Source of the DNA: Gammaproteobacteria bacterium
Lineage (GTDB): Bacteria > Pseudomonadota > Gammaproteobacteria > Xanthomonadales > SZUA-36
Direction of reading: 5' to 3'
Length of the DNA stretch: 64,000 nucleotides
Assembly (NCBI GenBank): GCA_024279945.1
Contig: JAJRRA010000045.1
Location: 56,789-120,788, forward strand
Position 1 is the stretch's first letter. Each line of letters starts with the position of its first letter. The notes below the pieces were generated by a model. That model was given only the letters and a program-made list of their open reading frames with translations. It had not been told where the DNA came from and searched no databases. The translations under genes and the position numbers were made by a program. Below, piece after piece: positions 47,716 to 58,563 of this stretch.

Positions 47716-48507
47716 CTATCCCGCTCCGGGTTTGTGGTCTTGAACCCGCGTTTTCCATTGGTGCAACAGGGCAGTCAACGCCTCAGATGCGGAAGTTCTC
47801 AGGCAATGGTTCGCATGAAGGCTGAGTGGTGTTTCCTGAGGATTGATTTCAATCAGGATAGCGCCATTTTCCACGGCCAGAAGCGGGAGGCTGGCAGCGG
47901 GTTGAACCAGTGATGTTGTTCCAATGGAGAAGCAGAAATCACAGTTGACCGCTGCGTTCATGGCGCTGTTCATGGCTTCTGCAGGCAGGGATTCTCCAAA
48001 CCACACCACATCCGGGCGGGCCAGGCCATCCCTGGCCCATGGTGACCGGGGCGGACAATCAGGGGAATTTTCCAGCCATTCTTCATCAATCGGCCGGGAG
48101 GTCAAGTGGCAGATGGAGCGCATAATATTGCCGTGCAATTCGATCACACTGCCGGAACCGGAGCGTTGATGGAGTGCATCCACATTCTGGGTCACAATGG
48201 ACAGTCGGGGAACCATCTTCTCCATCTCAACCAGTGCAACATGGCCCGCGTGCGGTTCTGCTTCCCTGACTGTGTGGCGGCGTTCCTCGTACCAGGACCA
48301 GACACGCGCGGGGTGAGCGGCAAAGGCCTGCGGTGTCGCCAGTTCTTCCGGGCGAAATCTGGCCCACAGGCCGGTCTGGGCATCGCGGAAAGTTGCAATG
48401 CCGCTTTCGGCTGACATGCCGGCACCCGTAAGCACCAGTACATGCTTTGAGTCCTGTAGACGCAGCAGTAAAGATTCAGGCAAGGAGAGCGGGTCGCTTG
48501 GCTTCAT
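47716..48507 (-). CDS. cobB: Sirtuin NAD-dependent deacylase, zinc cysteines missing
   Basis: A 263-residue sirtuin. NAD-binding [15 protein letters not shown] begins at 28, TQNVD is at 106-110 and the catalytic histidine is H125 in ELHGNI. Y73 and R76 (WYEER) match the pair that selects acidic acyl groups such as succinyl in class III sirtuins. In the zinc module only C133 and C151 remain of the usual four cysteines. ATG 48507 is used; the frame extends 50 codons further without family similarity. It is divergent from miaB. Confidence 0.85.
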   Translation of the reverse strand: MKPSDPLSLPESLLLRLQDSKHVLVLTGAGMSAESGIATFRDAQTGLWARFRPEELATPQAFAAHPARVWSWYEERRHTVREAEPHAGHVALVEMEKMVPRLSIVTQNVDALHQRSGSGSVIELHGNIMRSICHLTSRPIDEEWLENSPDCPPRSPWARDGLARPDVVWFGESLPAEAMNSAMNAAVNCDFCFSIGTTSLVQPAASLPLLAVENGAILIEINPQETPLSLHANHCLRTSASEALTALLHQWKTRVQDHKPGAG

Positions 48508-48634
48508 GGAAAAAGTCTCAGATGCAATGGCGAATCGGTGGCCTTGGGTGTATTCTACGCGGTTCCCAGGCACCCCTGGCAGGGTTTTTCGCCAGTCGGG
48601 ATGCTTCGCTGGCCGGTTACGGAATCGAGGTACG

Positions 48635-49987
48635 ATGAAAGGAAAGCTATACATCAAGACGCACGGTTGTCAGATGAACGAGTACGATTCCAGCAAGATG
48701 GTGGACGTGCTGGCGGCATCCCATGGTCTGGAATTGACTGATCAGGAAGAAGAGGCTGATGTGATCCTGATCAACACCTGTTCCATTCGGGAAAAAGCCC
48801 AGGAAAAGGTTTTTTCCCAGCTTGGCCGCTGGAAGAAATTGAAACGTGAGAACCCCGGCCTGGTGATTGGCGTTGGAGGTTGCGTGGCCAGTCAGGAAGG
48901 AAAAGCTATTATCGACCGTGCACCGATTGTGGACATGGTATTTGGCCCGCAGACACTGCACCGCCTGCCGGAGATGCTTGACCGGGTTAAAAACAGTGGC
49001 GACTCAGCGATTGATATTTCATTTCCGGAAGTGGAAAAGTTTGACAATCTGCCGGAACCGGGTGCTCAGGGCCCAACGGCCTTCGTGTCCGTAATGGAAG
49101 GATGCAGTAAATATTGCACCTTTTGTGTCGTTCCTTATACCCGGGGTGAAGAAATCAGTCGCCCCTTCGATAGTGTCGTTGCTGAATGTGCGACCCTGGC
49201 GGAGAAGGGCGCCAGGGAGATCAATCTGCTGGGTCAGAACGTAAACGCTTATCGCGGCCCCATGTACGATGGAACGACCGCAGACCTGGCATTACTGATC
49301 CACTATATTGCGGCAATTGAAGGGATCGGGCGCATTCGGTTTACTACCTCTCACCCAATGGAGTTTTCACAGAGCCTCACGGATGCATTTGGTGAGGTAC
49401 CGGAACTGGCAAATTACCTGCACCTGCCGGTACAGAGTGGTTCTGACCGGGTGCTGGCTTTGATGAAACGCGGTCACACGGCCTTGGAATACAAGCAGAA
49501 AATTCGCCGTCTGCGCGAAAAGAGGCCGGATATCAGCCTGTCATCAGATTTTATCGTTGGCTTCCCCGGCGAAACTGAGCGCGATTTTGAGGATACCCTG
49601 AAGTTGATCAGTGAGCTCGATTTTGACCAGAGTTTCAGCTTTATTTTTTCAGCTCGCCCGGGTACACCGGCCGCAAGTCTGCCGGACGGCTTGTCGCTGG
49701 AAGTAAAGAAGGAGCGCCTCAGGCGCTTGCAAGATCTGGTCAACAGCCAGGCTGCCCGGTTCAGCAGAGAAATGGTGGGAACGACCCAGAGGATACTGGT
49801 TGAGGGTTTGAGTAAGAAAAACCCGGCTCAACTTGCTGGCCGAACTGAAAATAATCGCGTGGTCAATTTTGACGGGTCTGCGCAGCTTATTGGTCAATTT
49901 ACCGATGTTGTTATTACCGAGGCATTAAGTCACTCTTTGCGGGGACGAGTCGTAATTCCGCAACAGCATTCTGCGGCAATTGCATGA
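48635..49987 (+). CDS. miaB: tRNA-2-methylthio-N6-dimethylallyladenosine synthase MiaB
   Basis: A 450-residue radical SAM methylthiotransferase for position 37 of tRNAs. The UPF0004 domain holds the auxiliary cluster cysteines, the first being C12 in [11 protein letters not shown]. The radical SAM cluster is [10 protein letters not shown]-terminal TRAM domain binds tRNA. ATG 48635 with GAGG upstream is chosen over a frame 79 codons longer. The stop overlaps phoH as ATGA. Confidence 0.96.
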   Translation: MKGKLYIKTHGCQMNEYDSSKMVDVLAASHGLELTDQEEEADVILINTCSIREKAQEKVFSQLGRWKKLKRENPGLVIGVGGCVASQEGKAIIDRAPIVDMVFGPQTLHRLPEMLDRVKNSGDSAIDISFPEVEKFDNLPEPGAQGPTAFVSVMEGCSKYCTFCVVPYTRGEEISRPFDSVVAECATLAEKGAREINLLGQNVNAYRGPMYDGTTADLALLIHYIAAIEGIGRIRFTTSHPMEFSQSLTDAFGEVPELANYLHLPVQSGSDRVLALMKRGHTALEYKQKIRRLREKRPDISLSSDFIVGFPGETERDFEDTLKLISELDFDQSFSFIFSARPGTPAASLPDGLSLEVKKERLRRLQDLVNSQAARFSREMVGTTQRILVEGLSKKNPAQLAGRTENNRVVNFDGSAQLIGQFTDVVITEALSHSLRGRVVIPQQHSAAIA

Positions 49988-50961
49988 GTGACCGGATCAC
50001 CTTTGAGCTCGAGCCGGCCGATACCTTACGGCTGGCCAATCTTTGTGGCCAGTTCGATGAGCATCTGAAGCAGATCGAAACCCGGCTGGGAGTGGATATT
50101 TTTTGCCGGGGCAACCTCTATACCGTGCAGGGCGAAAGCCGCCCGGTGCGGGCTGCCCGCCGCTTACTTTCGAACCTGTACCGCCTCACTGAATCAGAGG
50201 TGTTGACGCCCAGGCTGATCAATCTCCACTTACAGGAATCAGGTGTTGCAGAGTTGGGGGAGCTGTCTGGGTCGCCTGATTCTTCTTCTGAGGTGACGGT
50301 GAAAACCAAACGCGGCATGATTCGGGGCCGGGGACCAAATCAGAAGCAGTATCTGACCAATATCTCGAGTCATGCGATTAATTTTGGTGTTGGCCCGGCC
50401 GGAACCGGGAAAACCTACCTGGCTGTGGCTTGTGCGGTGGCTGCCTTGCAGGACGATCAGGTTCAACGGATTGTGCTGGTGCGCCCCGCGGTAGAGGCAG
50501 GTGAACGACTGGGGTTTCTTCCCGGGGACATGGCACAGAAAGTTGATCCCTACCTCAGGCCATTATATGACGCGCTGTACGAAATGATCGGTTTTGACCG
50601 TGTTGCAACCTTGATCGAACGTAACGTGATCGAGGTTGCACCGCTGGCATTCATGCGGGGGCGCACACTGAACGATGCTTTCGTCATCCTTGATGAAGCC
50701 CAAAACACGACCAGGGAACAAATGAAAATGTTCCTCACCCGTATCGGTTTCGGCTCTACGGCAGTTGTCACCGGTGACCTCACCCAGATCGACTTGCCAC
50801 ACAAAAACATGTCCGGCCTGAAGCATGCCCTGGGCATTCTTTCAGCTGTAAAGGGGGTCAGTTTCAGTTATTTTGCCGCCGCTGACGTCGTTCGGCACCC
50901 GATGGTGCAACACATTGTCGAAGCTTATGAAGCCGAGCCGAAGTATTCCAGTGACACTTGA
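49984..50961 (+). CDS. ybeZ: PhoH-like ATPase YbeZ
   Basis: A 325-residue P-loop NTPase. [13 protein letters not shown] is Walker A and [11 protein letters not shown]alker B; the N-terminal part is a KH-like RNA-binding region. It is linked genetically and physically to the RNase YbeY. The order miaB-ybeZ-ybeY-ybeX is the standard operon. Its start is coupled to the miaB stop, and its end overlaps ybeY by 11 bp. Confidence 0.95.
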   Translation: MSDRITFELEPADTLRLANLCGQFDEHLKQIETRLGVDIFCRGNLYTVQGESRPVRAARRLLSNLYRLTESEVLTPRLINLHLQESGVAELGELSGSPDSSSEVTVKTKRGMIRGRGPNQKQYLTNISSHAINFGVGPAGTGKTYLAVACAVAALQDDQVQRIVLVRPAVEAGERLGFLPGDMAQKVDPYLRPLYDALYEMIGFDRVATLIERNVIEVAPLAFMRGRTLNDAFVILDEAQNTTREQMKMFLTRIGFGSTAVVTGDLTQIDLPHKNMSGLKHALGILSAVKGVSFSYFAAADVVRHPMVQHIVEAYEAEPKYSSDT

Positions 50962-51400
50962 TATCGCTGTCCAGAATGCGACTTCCTGTGCTCCGCTACC
51001 GTCCAATCAACAGTTCGAGAGCTGGGTCGGCGCTGCACTGCGCAAATGGGGTGATGCTGAGTTACTGATTCGGCTGGTTGATCGCAAAGAAAGCCGGCAG
51101 CTCAATGCCCGGTATCGTCATATGGACAAAGCCACCAATGTCCTTTCCTTCCCGGCAGACCTGCCGGAAGAGATTGGGTTAACGTTGTTGGGGGACATCA
51201 TCATCTGTGCGCCCATCGTTATCGAGGAGGCACGGGATCAAGGCAAAGCGGTTGAAGCCCACTGGGCTCACCTCACCATACACGGTACGCTCCACCTCAT
51301 TGGGTACGATCACCAGACCGAAGAAGAGGCATCTGAGATGGAGCCCCTGGAAACAGGAATCCTTCAGACTTTCGGTTTTCCTGACCCCTACCGGAATTGA
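50951..51400 (+). CDS. ybeY: Endoribonuclease YbeY
   Basis: A 149-residue metal-dependent RNase for 16S rRNA 3'-end maturation and ribosome quality control. The zinc motif is HGTLHLIGYDH. DKATNVLSFP is the second conserved block. The GTG at 50951 fits the start of E. coli YbeY; an ATG at 50927 inside ybeZ would add 8 residues. Neither has a strong ribosome site, so coupling to ybeZ is likely. Confidence 0.94.
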   Translation: MTLDIAVQNATSCAPLPSNQQFESWVGAALRKWGDAELLIRLVDRKESRQLNARYRHMDKATNVLSFPADLPEEIGLTLLGDIIICAPIVIEEARDQGKAVEAHWAHLTIHGTLHLIGYDHQTEEEASEMEPLETGILQTFGFPDPYRN

Positions 51401-51487
51401 GCGCGGAGCGGGTGACGAATTTGGAATGCCGACCCCATTAAGTGCTATATTCGTGTTGACGCGAATGGCGTTGCCAGCTTTAGCAGC

Positions 51488-52330
51488 ATGAGCGAAGACC
51501 AATCGAGCGGCGGTTCCGGGAAATCGACCTGGGTCGAGAGAATCGGCAAGGCGTTTTCCAGTCACCCCCGGAACCGCGATGAGTTGATAGCACTCCTGAA
51601 AGAATCCTGCCGGCACGGCATCATTGATGCTGATGCGCTGGCTATGATGGAAGGCGCTATCGAAGTTTCCGAAACCCAGGTTCGCGATGCCATGATTCCA
51701 CGATCCCAGATGATCGTGGTTCACAATGACTCTGATCTGGATGGATTTCTTCCCCAGATTCTTGAATCAGGGCATTCACGTTTCCCGGTGATCGGTGAGG
51801 ACAAGGATGAGGTCGTCGGAATCCTGTTGGCAAAAGATCTCCTGCCCCATTTGGCATCCGGCGGCGAGCAGTTTGACCTTGCCGAGACCATTCGCACGGC
51901 AGCCGTCATTCCCGAGAGTAAGCGGTTGAACCTGTTGTTGCGAGATTTTCGTGCCAGCCGGAATCATATGGCCATCGTGGTTGATGAGTACGGCGGTGTT
52001 TCCGGATTGATTACCATTGAGGATGTGCTGGAAGAAATTGTTGGTGAGATTGACGATGAATACGATGAGGAGGAAGAGGCGCTGATCCTGCCTCTTGGTG
52101 AGAACCGGTACCAGGTTCAGGCCCTGACCCCGATTGATGACCTGAATGATATGTTCAGCAGTGATCTCAGTGATGACGACTACGGGACGGTGGGTGGTTT
52201 GTTACTCGCAGAATTTGGTCGTGTCCCTGAGCATGGCGACATGGTGGTACTGGATGAGCGCTTTGAGTTCCGTGTCATCAAGGCCGACAACCGCCGCATT
52301 ATCACGCTGGAAATGAATGTTCTGGACTAA
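51488..52330 (+). CDS. corC: CorC/HlyC-type CBS-domain protein (YbeX)
   Basis: A 280-residue cytoplasmic protein with two CBS domains (about residues 65-190) and a C-terminal CorC_HlyC FAD-like domain (from about 205). Marks are VRDAMIPRSQMIVV, HSRFPVIGE and VDEYGGVSGLITIEDVLEEIVG. It has been tied to magnesium/cobalt efflux and to ribosome metabolism. Its end overlaps the DUF4105 gene by 14 bp, the position normally taken by lnt. Confidence 0.93.
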   Translation: MSEDQSSGGSGKSTWVERIGKAFSSHPRNRDELIALLKESCRHGIIDADALAMMEGAIEVSETQVRDAMIPRSQMIVVHNDSDLDGFLPQILESGHSRFPVIGEDKDEVVGILLAKDLLPHLASGGEQFDLAETIRTAAVIPESKRLNLLLRDFRASRNHMAIVVDEYGGVSGLITIEDVLEEIVGEIDDEYDEEEEALILPLGENRYQVQALTPIDDLNDMFSSDLSDDDYGTVGGLLLAEFGRVPEHGDMVVLDERFEFRVIKADNRRIITLEMNVLD

Positions 52331-53564
52331 ACTCCTGTCCCGTTGGCGCCAGGTTGGCCTGGTATGGTGTGCTTTACTCTGCCTGTTTGCAGTCCCCACC
52401 TGGTCTTCCGCATTGGCTGCAGATAACCCGCTGCCCTCAACCGAAGTATGGCTGGTTACTTACGGTCCAGGTGAAATTTACTGGCAGCGATTCGGCCATA
52501 ACGCCATCTGGATACGTGACTCGGACCTGGGGCTTGACCATGTCTTTAATTTCGGTTTTTTTGACTTCGAACAGAAGAATTTCTTCCTGCGATTTCTGCA
52601 GGGCCGGTTGTTATATTTTTCAGCAGCCCAGTCGGCTCAGCGTGAATTTTCCAGTTATATCAACGAAAATCGCTCGATCCGTGTACAGCGGCTGAGTCTC
52701 CTGCCGGAGCAATCCTTGCATTTGGTGGAGTACCTGATTGATGAAGTTCAGCCGGAGAACCGGGACTACCTGTACGACTATTACACCAATAACTGTTCAA
52801 CCCGGGTTCGTGATGCCCTGGATATGGCCCTGGACGGAGCACTGGCCAGCAGTTTCAAGCCTGTTGCGGGAAAGCAAAGCTGGCGTGATCACACGCGTCG
52901 GCTCACAGCCGGGGATTTCTGGCTTTACCTGGGTCTGGAAATTGTCCTGGGTGCAAAAATTGATCAGCCTGTCAGCCGGTGGGATGAATTATTTTTACCG
53001 TCGGAGTTAGCCGCATCCCTGGCAGCCATGGACTACTCTGGTGCGGACGGTCTGCAGCCGATGGTTCTTGAGGATGCGATGTTGCATCAGTCTTCTCTGA
53101 AGCCACCGCCCCTGGTGCCGGGAAACTGGTGGCCCCGGTACTTGTTAATGAGTATGGGCTTGTTGGCTGCTGCATGGGTGGCCAGCGGTCTGTTGAGAGT
53201 GGTGAATCCTCTTGCTCTGGTCCAGGGGTGGCTCCTGCTATCAGGCTTGGCGGGTGTACTGATACTTTTTTTATGGTTTTTTACAGATCACGTAGCTGCC
53301 GGTGAAAACCTGAATCTGCTGGTTTTTAACCCACTGTGGTGGGCGGTTCTCTACTGGAAACGGCATCAGGCAGCCGGGCCGGTTTTGTTGCTGGCATCTA
53401 TGTTGGCCCTGGTGATGACATTGTTATCGCCGCATCAATACACCTTGGATGTGCTGGCGGCATTTTTACCGTTGAACATCGCTTCGGGTATCGCTCTTAT
53501 TGTCTTCAGGCGCCGATCTCGGCCAGTAAGTCCGCCTGGTATTCCTGCAACAGGGGATCAATAA
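52317..53564 (+). CDS. DUF4105 (Lnb N-terminal domain) membrane protein
   Basis: A 415-residue protein with an N-terminal signal or anchor helix (residues 13-33), a periplasmic domain to about 275, and four to five C-terminal membrane helices. The periplasmic domain is DUF4105, also called the Lnb N-terminal periplasmic domain. FGHNAIW (H61) and NNCSTR (C160) are a histidine and a cysteine that could form the catalytic pair. Lnb enzymes N-acylate lipoproteins. The gene sits directly after corC, where lnt lies in E. coli. Function is inferred. Its last 59 bases overlap convergent prfA. Confidence 0.75.
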   Translation: MFWTKLLSRWRQVGLVWCALLCLFAVPTWSSALAADNPLPSTEVWLVTYGPGEIYWQRFGHNAIWIRDSDLGLDHVFNFGFFDFEQKNFFLRFLQGRLLYFSAAQSAQREFSSYINENRSIRVQRLSLLPEQSLHLVEYLIDEVQPENRDYLYDYYTNNCSTRVRDALDMALDGALASSFKPVAGKQSWRDHTRRLTAGDFWLYLGLEIVLGAKIDQPVSRWDELFLPSELAASLAAMDYSGADGLQPMVLEDAMLHQSSLKPPPLVPGNWWPRYLLMSMGLLAAAWVASGLLRVVNPLALVQGWLLLSGLAGVLILFLWFFTDHVAAGENLNLLVFNPLWWAVLYWKRHQAAGPVLLLASMLALVMTLLSPHQYTLDVLAAFLPLNIASGIALIVFRRRSRPVSPPGIPATGDQ

Positions 53565-54588
53565 TCAGATTGAGATTGCCGCCTAGTATTTCGTCCAGTT
53601 TGTAAAGCGTCAGATTGATACGGTGATCGGTGATTCGGCCCTGAGGAAAATTATAGGTCCGGATGCGTTGCGAACGGTCGCCACTTCCAACCTGCAGCCG
53701 TCTGGATTCCGCCACTTCAGATTGCTGGCGACTGCGCTCCTGTTCGAGCAGACGCGATTTCAGCAGTGACATGGCCCGCGCCCGGTTTTTATGCTGTGAA
53801 CGCTCGTCCTGGCATTCAACCACGATCCCGCTGGTCAGGTGGGTGATGCGGATCGCCGAGTCAGTCTTATTCACATGCTGGCCGCCCGCACCGGAAGCCC
53901 GGAATGTGTCAATGCGCAGATCTGCCGGGTTGATATCGATTTCCTCAACATCCTCCAGTTCCGGTAAGATTGCGACCGTGCAGGCAGAAGTATGAATTCG
54001 GCCCTGCGATTCCGTTTCCGGCACCCGTTGAACCCGGTGCGTTCCCGACTCAAACTTGAATCGGGAAAATGCGCCCTGTCCGACGACACGGACAACAATT
54101 TCCTTGAACCCGCCGTGCTCTCCATGGTTTTCGTTGAGTGTTTCTATCGACCAGCCCTGTCCTTCACTGTACTTCTGATACATTCTGAACAGGTCACCGG
54201 CGAACAGAGCGGCCTCATCCCCGCCGGTACCCGCGCGGATTTCAAGGAATATGTTGTTGTCATCGTTGGGGTCTTTTGGCAGCAGCAGTAACTGCAACTG
54301 ACGTTCCAGTTGTTCAAGACGCTGCTGGCCAGCCTTAAGCTCATCTTCGGCCAGTTGATGCAGTTCCGGGTCATCCTCCGCCAGCATCTGACTGGCCTCA
54401 CCCATGGCGGCATGGGTTTGCCGCCATTCACGCCACGACAACACCACCGGTTCGAGTTGCGCATATTCCTGAGACAATTCACGGAACCGGTTCTGGTTTG
54501 AAAAGACTTCCGGTTCAGACAACAGCAGTGCGATTTCTTCGTGTCTGGCTGAAATCTGTTGCAATCGGTCGCTTATCGATTCCTTCAC
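53506..54588 (-). CDS. prfA: Peptide chain release factor 1
   Basis: A 360-residue class I release factor for UAA and UAG. The PxT codon-reading tripeptide is PET (190-192), which identifies RF1 rather than RF2. GGQ (235-237) triggers peptide release. The start is GTG 54588 with GAAGGA upstream. It follows hemA with a 32-base gap, the usual pair, and in many genomes prmC comes next; here it is absent. Confidence 0.96.
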   Translation of the reverse strand: MKESISDRLQQISARHEEIALLLSEPEVFSNQNRFRELSQEYAQLEPVVLSWREWRQTHAAMGEASQMLAEDDPELHQLAEDELKAGQQRLEQLERQLQLLLLPKDPNDDNNIFLEIRAGTGGDEAALFAGDLFRMYQKYSEGQGWSIETLNENHGEHGGFKEIVVRVVGQGAFSRFKFESGTHRVQRVPETESQGRIHTSACTVAILPELEDVEEIDINPADLRIDTFRASGAGGQHVNKTDSAIRITHLTSGIVVECQDERSQHKNRARAMSLLKSRLLEQERSRQQSEVAESRRLQVGSGDRSQRIRTYNFPQGRITDHRINLTLYKLDEILGGNLNLIIDPLLQEYQADLLAEIGA

Positions 54589-54620
54589 TGCGGTTCCTTC
54601 AAGGTGATACCACGGCCATT

Positions 54621-55886
54621 TTAATCTGCTTCCTCACTGTCCGGCTTAAAAATCCAGTCCGCGGCCTTGAGGATTTCGTAGTTCTGGTTTTCTGCCGCTT
54701 CGCGCAGGCGTTTGCTGGGGAGATGAAGAAAACGGTTGGTTAATGTGCTGGCCATTTGCTGCAGCACTTCCGAAGCATCGCGTCCGGCGTTCAGTTTTTT
54801 CAGTGCTTTCTCCGTTAAGTCTTTTTCATGTGCATGGGACAGTTGGCGCATGCGTTTCAAAGAGCGGGCAGCACGGATGCCATACAACCATCGCATGAAG
54901 TCATCAACGGCCGTGTCCACATCGGCCAGGGCAGATTTTGCGGCTTCATTCCGGTAGTTCATATTTTCATCGACAACCTGCTGGAGGTCATCAATGGTAT
55001 ACAGGTAAACATCTTTCAGGCGGGATACCTGGGGCTCAATGTCTCTGGGCAGTGCGATGTCCACCAGGAACATTGGCCGGTGCCGCCGTTTGCGGAGGGC
55101 CGACTTGATGTCCTGTTTACTGATCACGGGCTCTGGACTGGCGGTGGAACTGATCAGAATATCTGCATCGGGCAGGGCTTCGCCGAGTTGGTCAAGAGTC
55201 ATGGCAGTGGCGTCCAGTTCCATCGCCAGTTCTTCGGCCTTTGCCATGCTGCGGTTAACGATCAGCAGCCTGGCAATGCCTTGTTCCCTCAGATGGCGAC
55301 CGCAGAGCTGGACCATTTCACCGGCCCCAACCAGTACCACGGTTTGTGAACTCAGATCGCCGAAAATCTGCCGGGCAAGCACAACGGCGGTATAGGCAAC
55401 CGATACCGGCCGATCATTGATTCCAGAGGAATTCCTGATGGTTTTTGCGGCCGAAAAGGTGTGCTGGAAAAGGCGGTCCAGCACTTTGCCCATGCTGTTT
55501 GCATCGTGTGCCTGCTGCCAGGCATCCTTGAGTTGTCCGAGAATTTGGTTCTCGCCAAGCACCAGGGAATCAAGACCGCTGGCTACACGAACCAGGTGGC
55601 GTACGGCCTCTTCTCCTTCGTGGAAGTAAAAATATTCATCCAGCACACCCGCCGGGATACCATTGGCCTGGTGAAACCAGTTGCCCAGATCCGTCTTGCC
55701 GGATGAAGATGACAGACAATAGATTTCGGTCCGGTTACAGGTGCCCAGGATGACGACTTCCTCTACACCGGGCAGGGCACGCAGTTCACCAACGCGGCTG
55801 GAATAGTCTGCCCGTGTAATAGCAACCTTTTCCCGAATCTCGATCGGGGCGGTGTGGTGACTGATTCCAATTGTAAAAAGCGGCAT
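54621..55886 (-). CDS. hemA: Glutamyl-tRNA reductase
   Basis: A 421-residue enzyme that reduces Glu-tRNA to glutamate-1-semialdehyde, the first step of C5 heme synthesis. The active cysteine is C50 in [10 protein letters not shown], as in E. coli. [16 protein letters not shown] is the NADPH site, and a C-terminal helical dimerisation domain ends the protein. It is divergent from the TPR lipoprotein and lolB, the known gammaproteobacterial layout. Confidence 0.96.
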   Translation of the reverse strand: MPLFTIGISHHTAPIEIREKVAITRADYSSRVGELRALPGVEEVVILGTCNRTEIYCLSSSSGKTDLGNWFHQANGIPAGVLDEYFYFHEGEEAVRHLVRVASGLDSLVLGENQILGQLKDAWQQAHDANSMGKVLDRLFQHTFSAAKTIRNSSGINDRPVSVAYTAVVLARQIFGDLSSQTVVLVGAGEMVQLCGRHLREQGIARLLIVNRSMAKAEELAMELDATAMTLDQLGEALPDADILISSTASPEPVISKQDIKSALRKRRHRPMFLVDIALPRDIEPQVSRLKDVYLYTIDDLQQVVDENMNYRNEAAKSALADVDTAVDDFMRWLYGIRAARSLKRMRQLSHAHEKDLTEKALKKLNAGRDASEVLQQMASTLTNRFLHLPSKRLREAAENQNYEILKAADWIFKPDSEEAD

Positions 55887-56105
55887 GAACGTTAATCCAC
55901 ATATTGCCTGGCAGTTATTTTGCCCATAAGCTGCTGATTTTATCCGTGATTAGAAAAATTCTCGTCCGCTTCCGCGCACTATGCGGCCTGGGTCTCAGGC
56001 TGCGCGACGATTCTGCGGGGGCAAGCCCTTATTATCAAGCCAAACTGAATATTTATTGGAAATTTGGGATTGGTTCACAAGCAGCAATTGCGTATCCTCT
56101 ACACC

Positions 56106-57875
56106 ATGACAAAAGTATTCAAGACATATTATCTCAGAATCTGCCTGCTGATCATCTGTTGGCTAACAGTTTTGATGATCTCTGCCTGTACGATGCAGAC
56201 ATTTGACAGCGAAGATGCGCCTTCCGGGGAGAAAATGAGTGCCGGACAGTCGCGTGATACGGATAATGGGACCAAAGAACTTCGTGCACCAACCAGCGAA
56301 GATCTTATGTATCATGTTTTTGCTGCGGAATACCTTGGCAGCGAAGGAGACCTGGAGGCGGCAGTCGGGGAATACCTCGAGGCCGCTCTGGAATCTGGTG
56401 ATGCTGAAATTGCACGCAGGGCAACGCAAGTGGCCTTTGCCGCCCAGGCATGGCTGCAGGCGGCAATGGCCGCTGACCGTTGGGCATTGCTGGATCCGGA
56501 AAATGTCGAAGCACACCAATCTGCTGCAACAGCAATGATGTTAACCGGTGACTTTGCGGGGGCTGAACTTCAGCTACAGCAGATCATCGAGTTAATGGGT
56601 AATTCCACCGAGTCCTGGATCCTTGTTACCTCCCTTTTGGCCCGGTCTGCCGATGCTGACAGAGCATCCACTTTGCTGGGAAATATACTCGCCAGTCAGG
56701 GGGCCGTGAATAGTGCAGACGCCAGGTTTGCGCACAGCCATCTTGCCGTCCGCTCCCGGGATCTGGAAAAAGCATTTAAATTGGCAGAGCAGGCGGTTGA
56801 ACTGGAGCCCGAGCGTATTGAATTTCTTACCTGGGCTGGCCGGTTGGCGCTCAACCTGAATAAGATTGGCGCCGGTCTTCACTATGTTGAGAGAGCCTGG
56901 AAGCAGAAGCCCGAAGATCGTGACCTTGCCCTGGCCTACGCTGATTTATTGTCCCGGACTCACCGGCTGGTTGAAGCAAGGCAGGGGATGGAGAACTTGC
57001 AACAAACACCGGATGTGATGTTGGCACAGATTTTATTTGAAATCAGCGCCGGGGAACGGGGCCGGGCAGAAAAGCTATTCGATCAATTTGACCGCATGGA
57101 TTTCGATGATCCGAGCGAATCTGCGTTTTATCAGGCGCAGGCTGCCGAGGCCCTGAATATGATTTCCCGGGCGATTGAACTGTATGCCGGAGTTGAATCC
57201 GGTGACAAGGCGCTGGTTGCGGGGATACGCCGTGCGGAGTTGATGGCCGGCGAAGGAGATGTGGATGGGGCGAGGCGGGAACTTGCAGATTTGAGGTTGT
57301 GGGCAAGTCCGGTCATGGTGGAAGAAAGCTGGCTGGCGGAGGCGAGGATCCTGCGAGAAATGGGTGATGCCAAAATCGCCGTAGAGACTCTGGATCAGGC
57401 GCTTGAGCAACTGCCTGGCTCTATTGCAATCCGCTACTCACATGCCTTGCTGGCTGCGGAAATGGGTTGGGTGGATGTTGCTGAAAAGGATCTTCGAATC
57501 ATTATTTCTAAGCAGCCCGAGAATGCGGCGGCGCTGAATGCACTGGGTTATACGCTGGCTGACCAGACAGAACGTTATGAAGAAGCGGAAGCATTGATCC
57601 GGCAGGCATTTATATTGCGGCCGGATGATGCGTCCATCGTTGACAGCATGGGTTGGATATCCTACCGCCTGGGGCACCTGGACGAGGCTGAAAAATATCT
57701 TCGCCGGGCCTGGACTCTGGACAAAAATCCGGAAATTGCAGCACATCTTGGGGAGGTGCTCTGGGTGAACGGCCAGCAGGAGGCTGCCCGCTCCATCTGG
57801 CGTGAGGGAATAAAGGTGAATAGTGAAAATCCGGTTTTGCAGGAAACTATCCGGCGCATGGAAGCTGATCTTTGA
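56106..57875 (+). CDS. TPR-repeat lipoprotein upstream of lolB
   Basis: A 589-residue protein. ATG 56106 opens a signal peptide that ends in the lipobox MISAC, so it is probably lipid-anchored. The rest is a long array of tetratricopeptide repeats, clearest near the end (AALNALGYTLADQTERYEEA and DSMGWISYRLGHLDEAEKYL). Proteins of this kind precede lolB in Pseudomonas and relatives; a role in envelope protein assembly is assumed but unproven. A TTGGTT/TATCCT promoter-like pair lies at 56070-56098. Confidence 0.82.
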   Translation: MTKVFKTYYLRICLLIICWLTVLMISACTMQTFDSEDAPSGEKMSAGQSRDTDNGTKELRAPTSEDLMYHVFAAEYLGSEGDLEAAVGEYLEAALESGDAEIARRATQVAFAAQAWLQAAMAADRWALLDPENVEAHQSAATAMMLTGDFAGAELQLQQIIELMGNSTESWILVTSLLARSADADRASTLLGNILASQGAVNSADARFAHSHLAVRSRDLEKAFKLAEQAVELEPERIEFLTWAGRLALNLNKIGAGLHYVERAWKQKPEDRDLALAYADLLSRTHRLVEARQGMENLQQTPDVMLAQILFEISAGERGRAEKLFDQFDRMDFDDPSESAFYQAQAAEALNMISRAIELYAGVESGDKALVAGIRRAELMAGEGDVDGARRELADLRLWASPVMVEESWLAEARILREMGDAKIAVETLDQALEQLPGSIAIRYSHALLAAEMGWVDVAEKDLRIIISKQPENAAALNALGYTLADQTERYEEAEALIRQAFILRPDDASIVDSMGWISYRLGHLDEAEKYLRRAWTLDKNPEIAAHLGEVLWVNGQQEAARSIWREGIKVNSENPVLQETIRRMEADL

Positions 57876-57897
57876 TTTTTCACTCGCCAGTTTCCAG

Positions 57898-58563
57898 ATG
57901 ATCTGCTGCGTGAAAGCCGGGATTGTCCAGTCCCACAGACCGCTGGTTCTTCCATTACTCAGCCTGGCTTGTGCTCTGTTGATGGCAGCTTGCAGCAGTG
58001 TTCCGACCGGGCAGAGTGCTCAGGCGGAACGAGCTGTGCTTTATGAAGCGAAGTTTGCGGCATTTGAGAAATCTGACCGTTGGGCGCTCAAGGGCCGCCT
58101 GGCGGTCAATGATGGGGAAGAGGGCGGTAGTGGTCACCTCGACTGGAGGAAGAGTGGTCAGACCAGCAGCATGAATTTTCGCGGGGCTCTTGGACGGGGC
58201 GCCTGGCAACTGACTTTAGATGAAAAGGGTGCTGTGCTTAAGTGGGCAGACGGAACGGTCGACCACGCGGACACGGTGGGTGAATTGATTGAACAACGGC
58301 TGGGTTGGGCGATTCCTGTAGATGCCCTGGCCTGGTGGGTCAGAGGACTGGCTGCTCCGGGTGACTGGGATCTGCGACAACTCGACAGGTATGGCAACCT
58401 GGAAATGCTCAGTCAACTGGGCTGGGAGATTGAATACGGCCGGTACCGGGACATAGATGGCTTGTCGATGCCTGTGAAGTTGACCGCATGCCGCCACTCC
58501 TACACGGTCAAGTTGGCAATACAGGATTGGGATCTGGAGGCGAAGCCGGGCCGGGATGAGTAG
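57898..58563 (+). CDS. lolB: Outer-membrane lipoprotein receptor LolB
   Basis: A 221-residue lipoprotein that takes lipoproteins from LolA and inserts them in the outer membrane. The lipobox is LMAAC. The beta-fold blocks WALKGRLAVND, GHLDWRKSG and WWVRGLAAPG are typical. ATG 57898 or GTG 57910 may start the protein. ispE begins inside its last codons (8 bp overlap). Confidence 0.92.
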   Translation: MICCVKAGIVQSHRPLVLPLLSLACALLMAACSSVPTGQSAQAERAVLYEAKFAAFEKSDRWALKGRLAVNDGEEGGSGHLDWRKSGQTSSMNFRGALGRGAWQLTLDEKGAVLKWADGTVDHADTVGELIEQRLGWAIPVDALAWWVRGLAAPGDWDLRQLDRYGNLEMLSQLGWEIEYGRYRDIDGLSMPVKLTACRHSYTVKLAIQDWDLEAKPGRDE

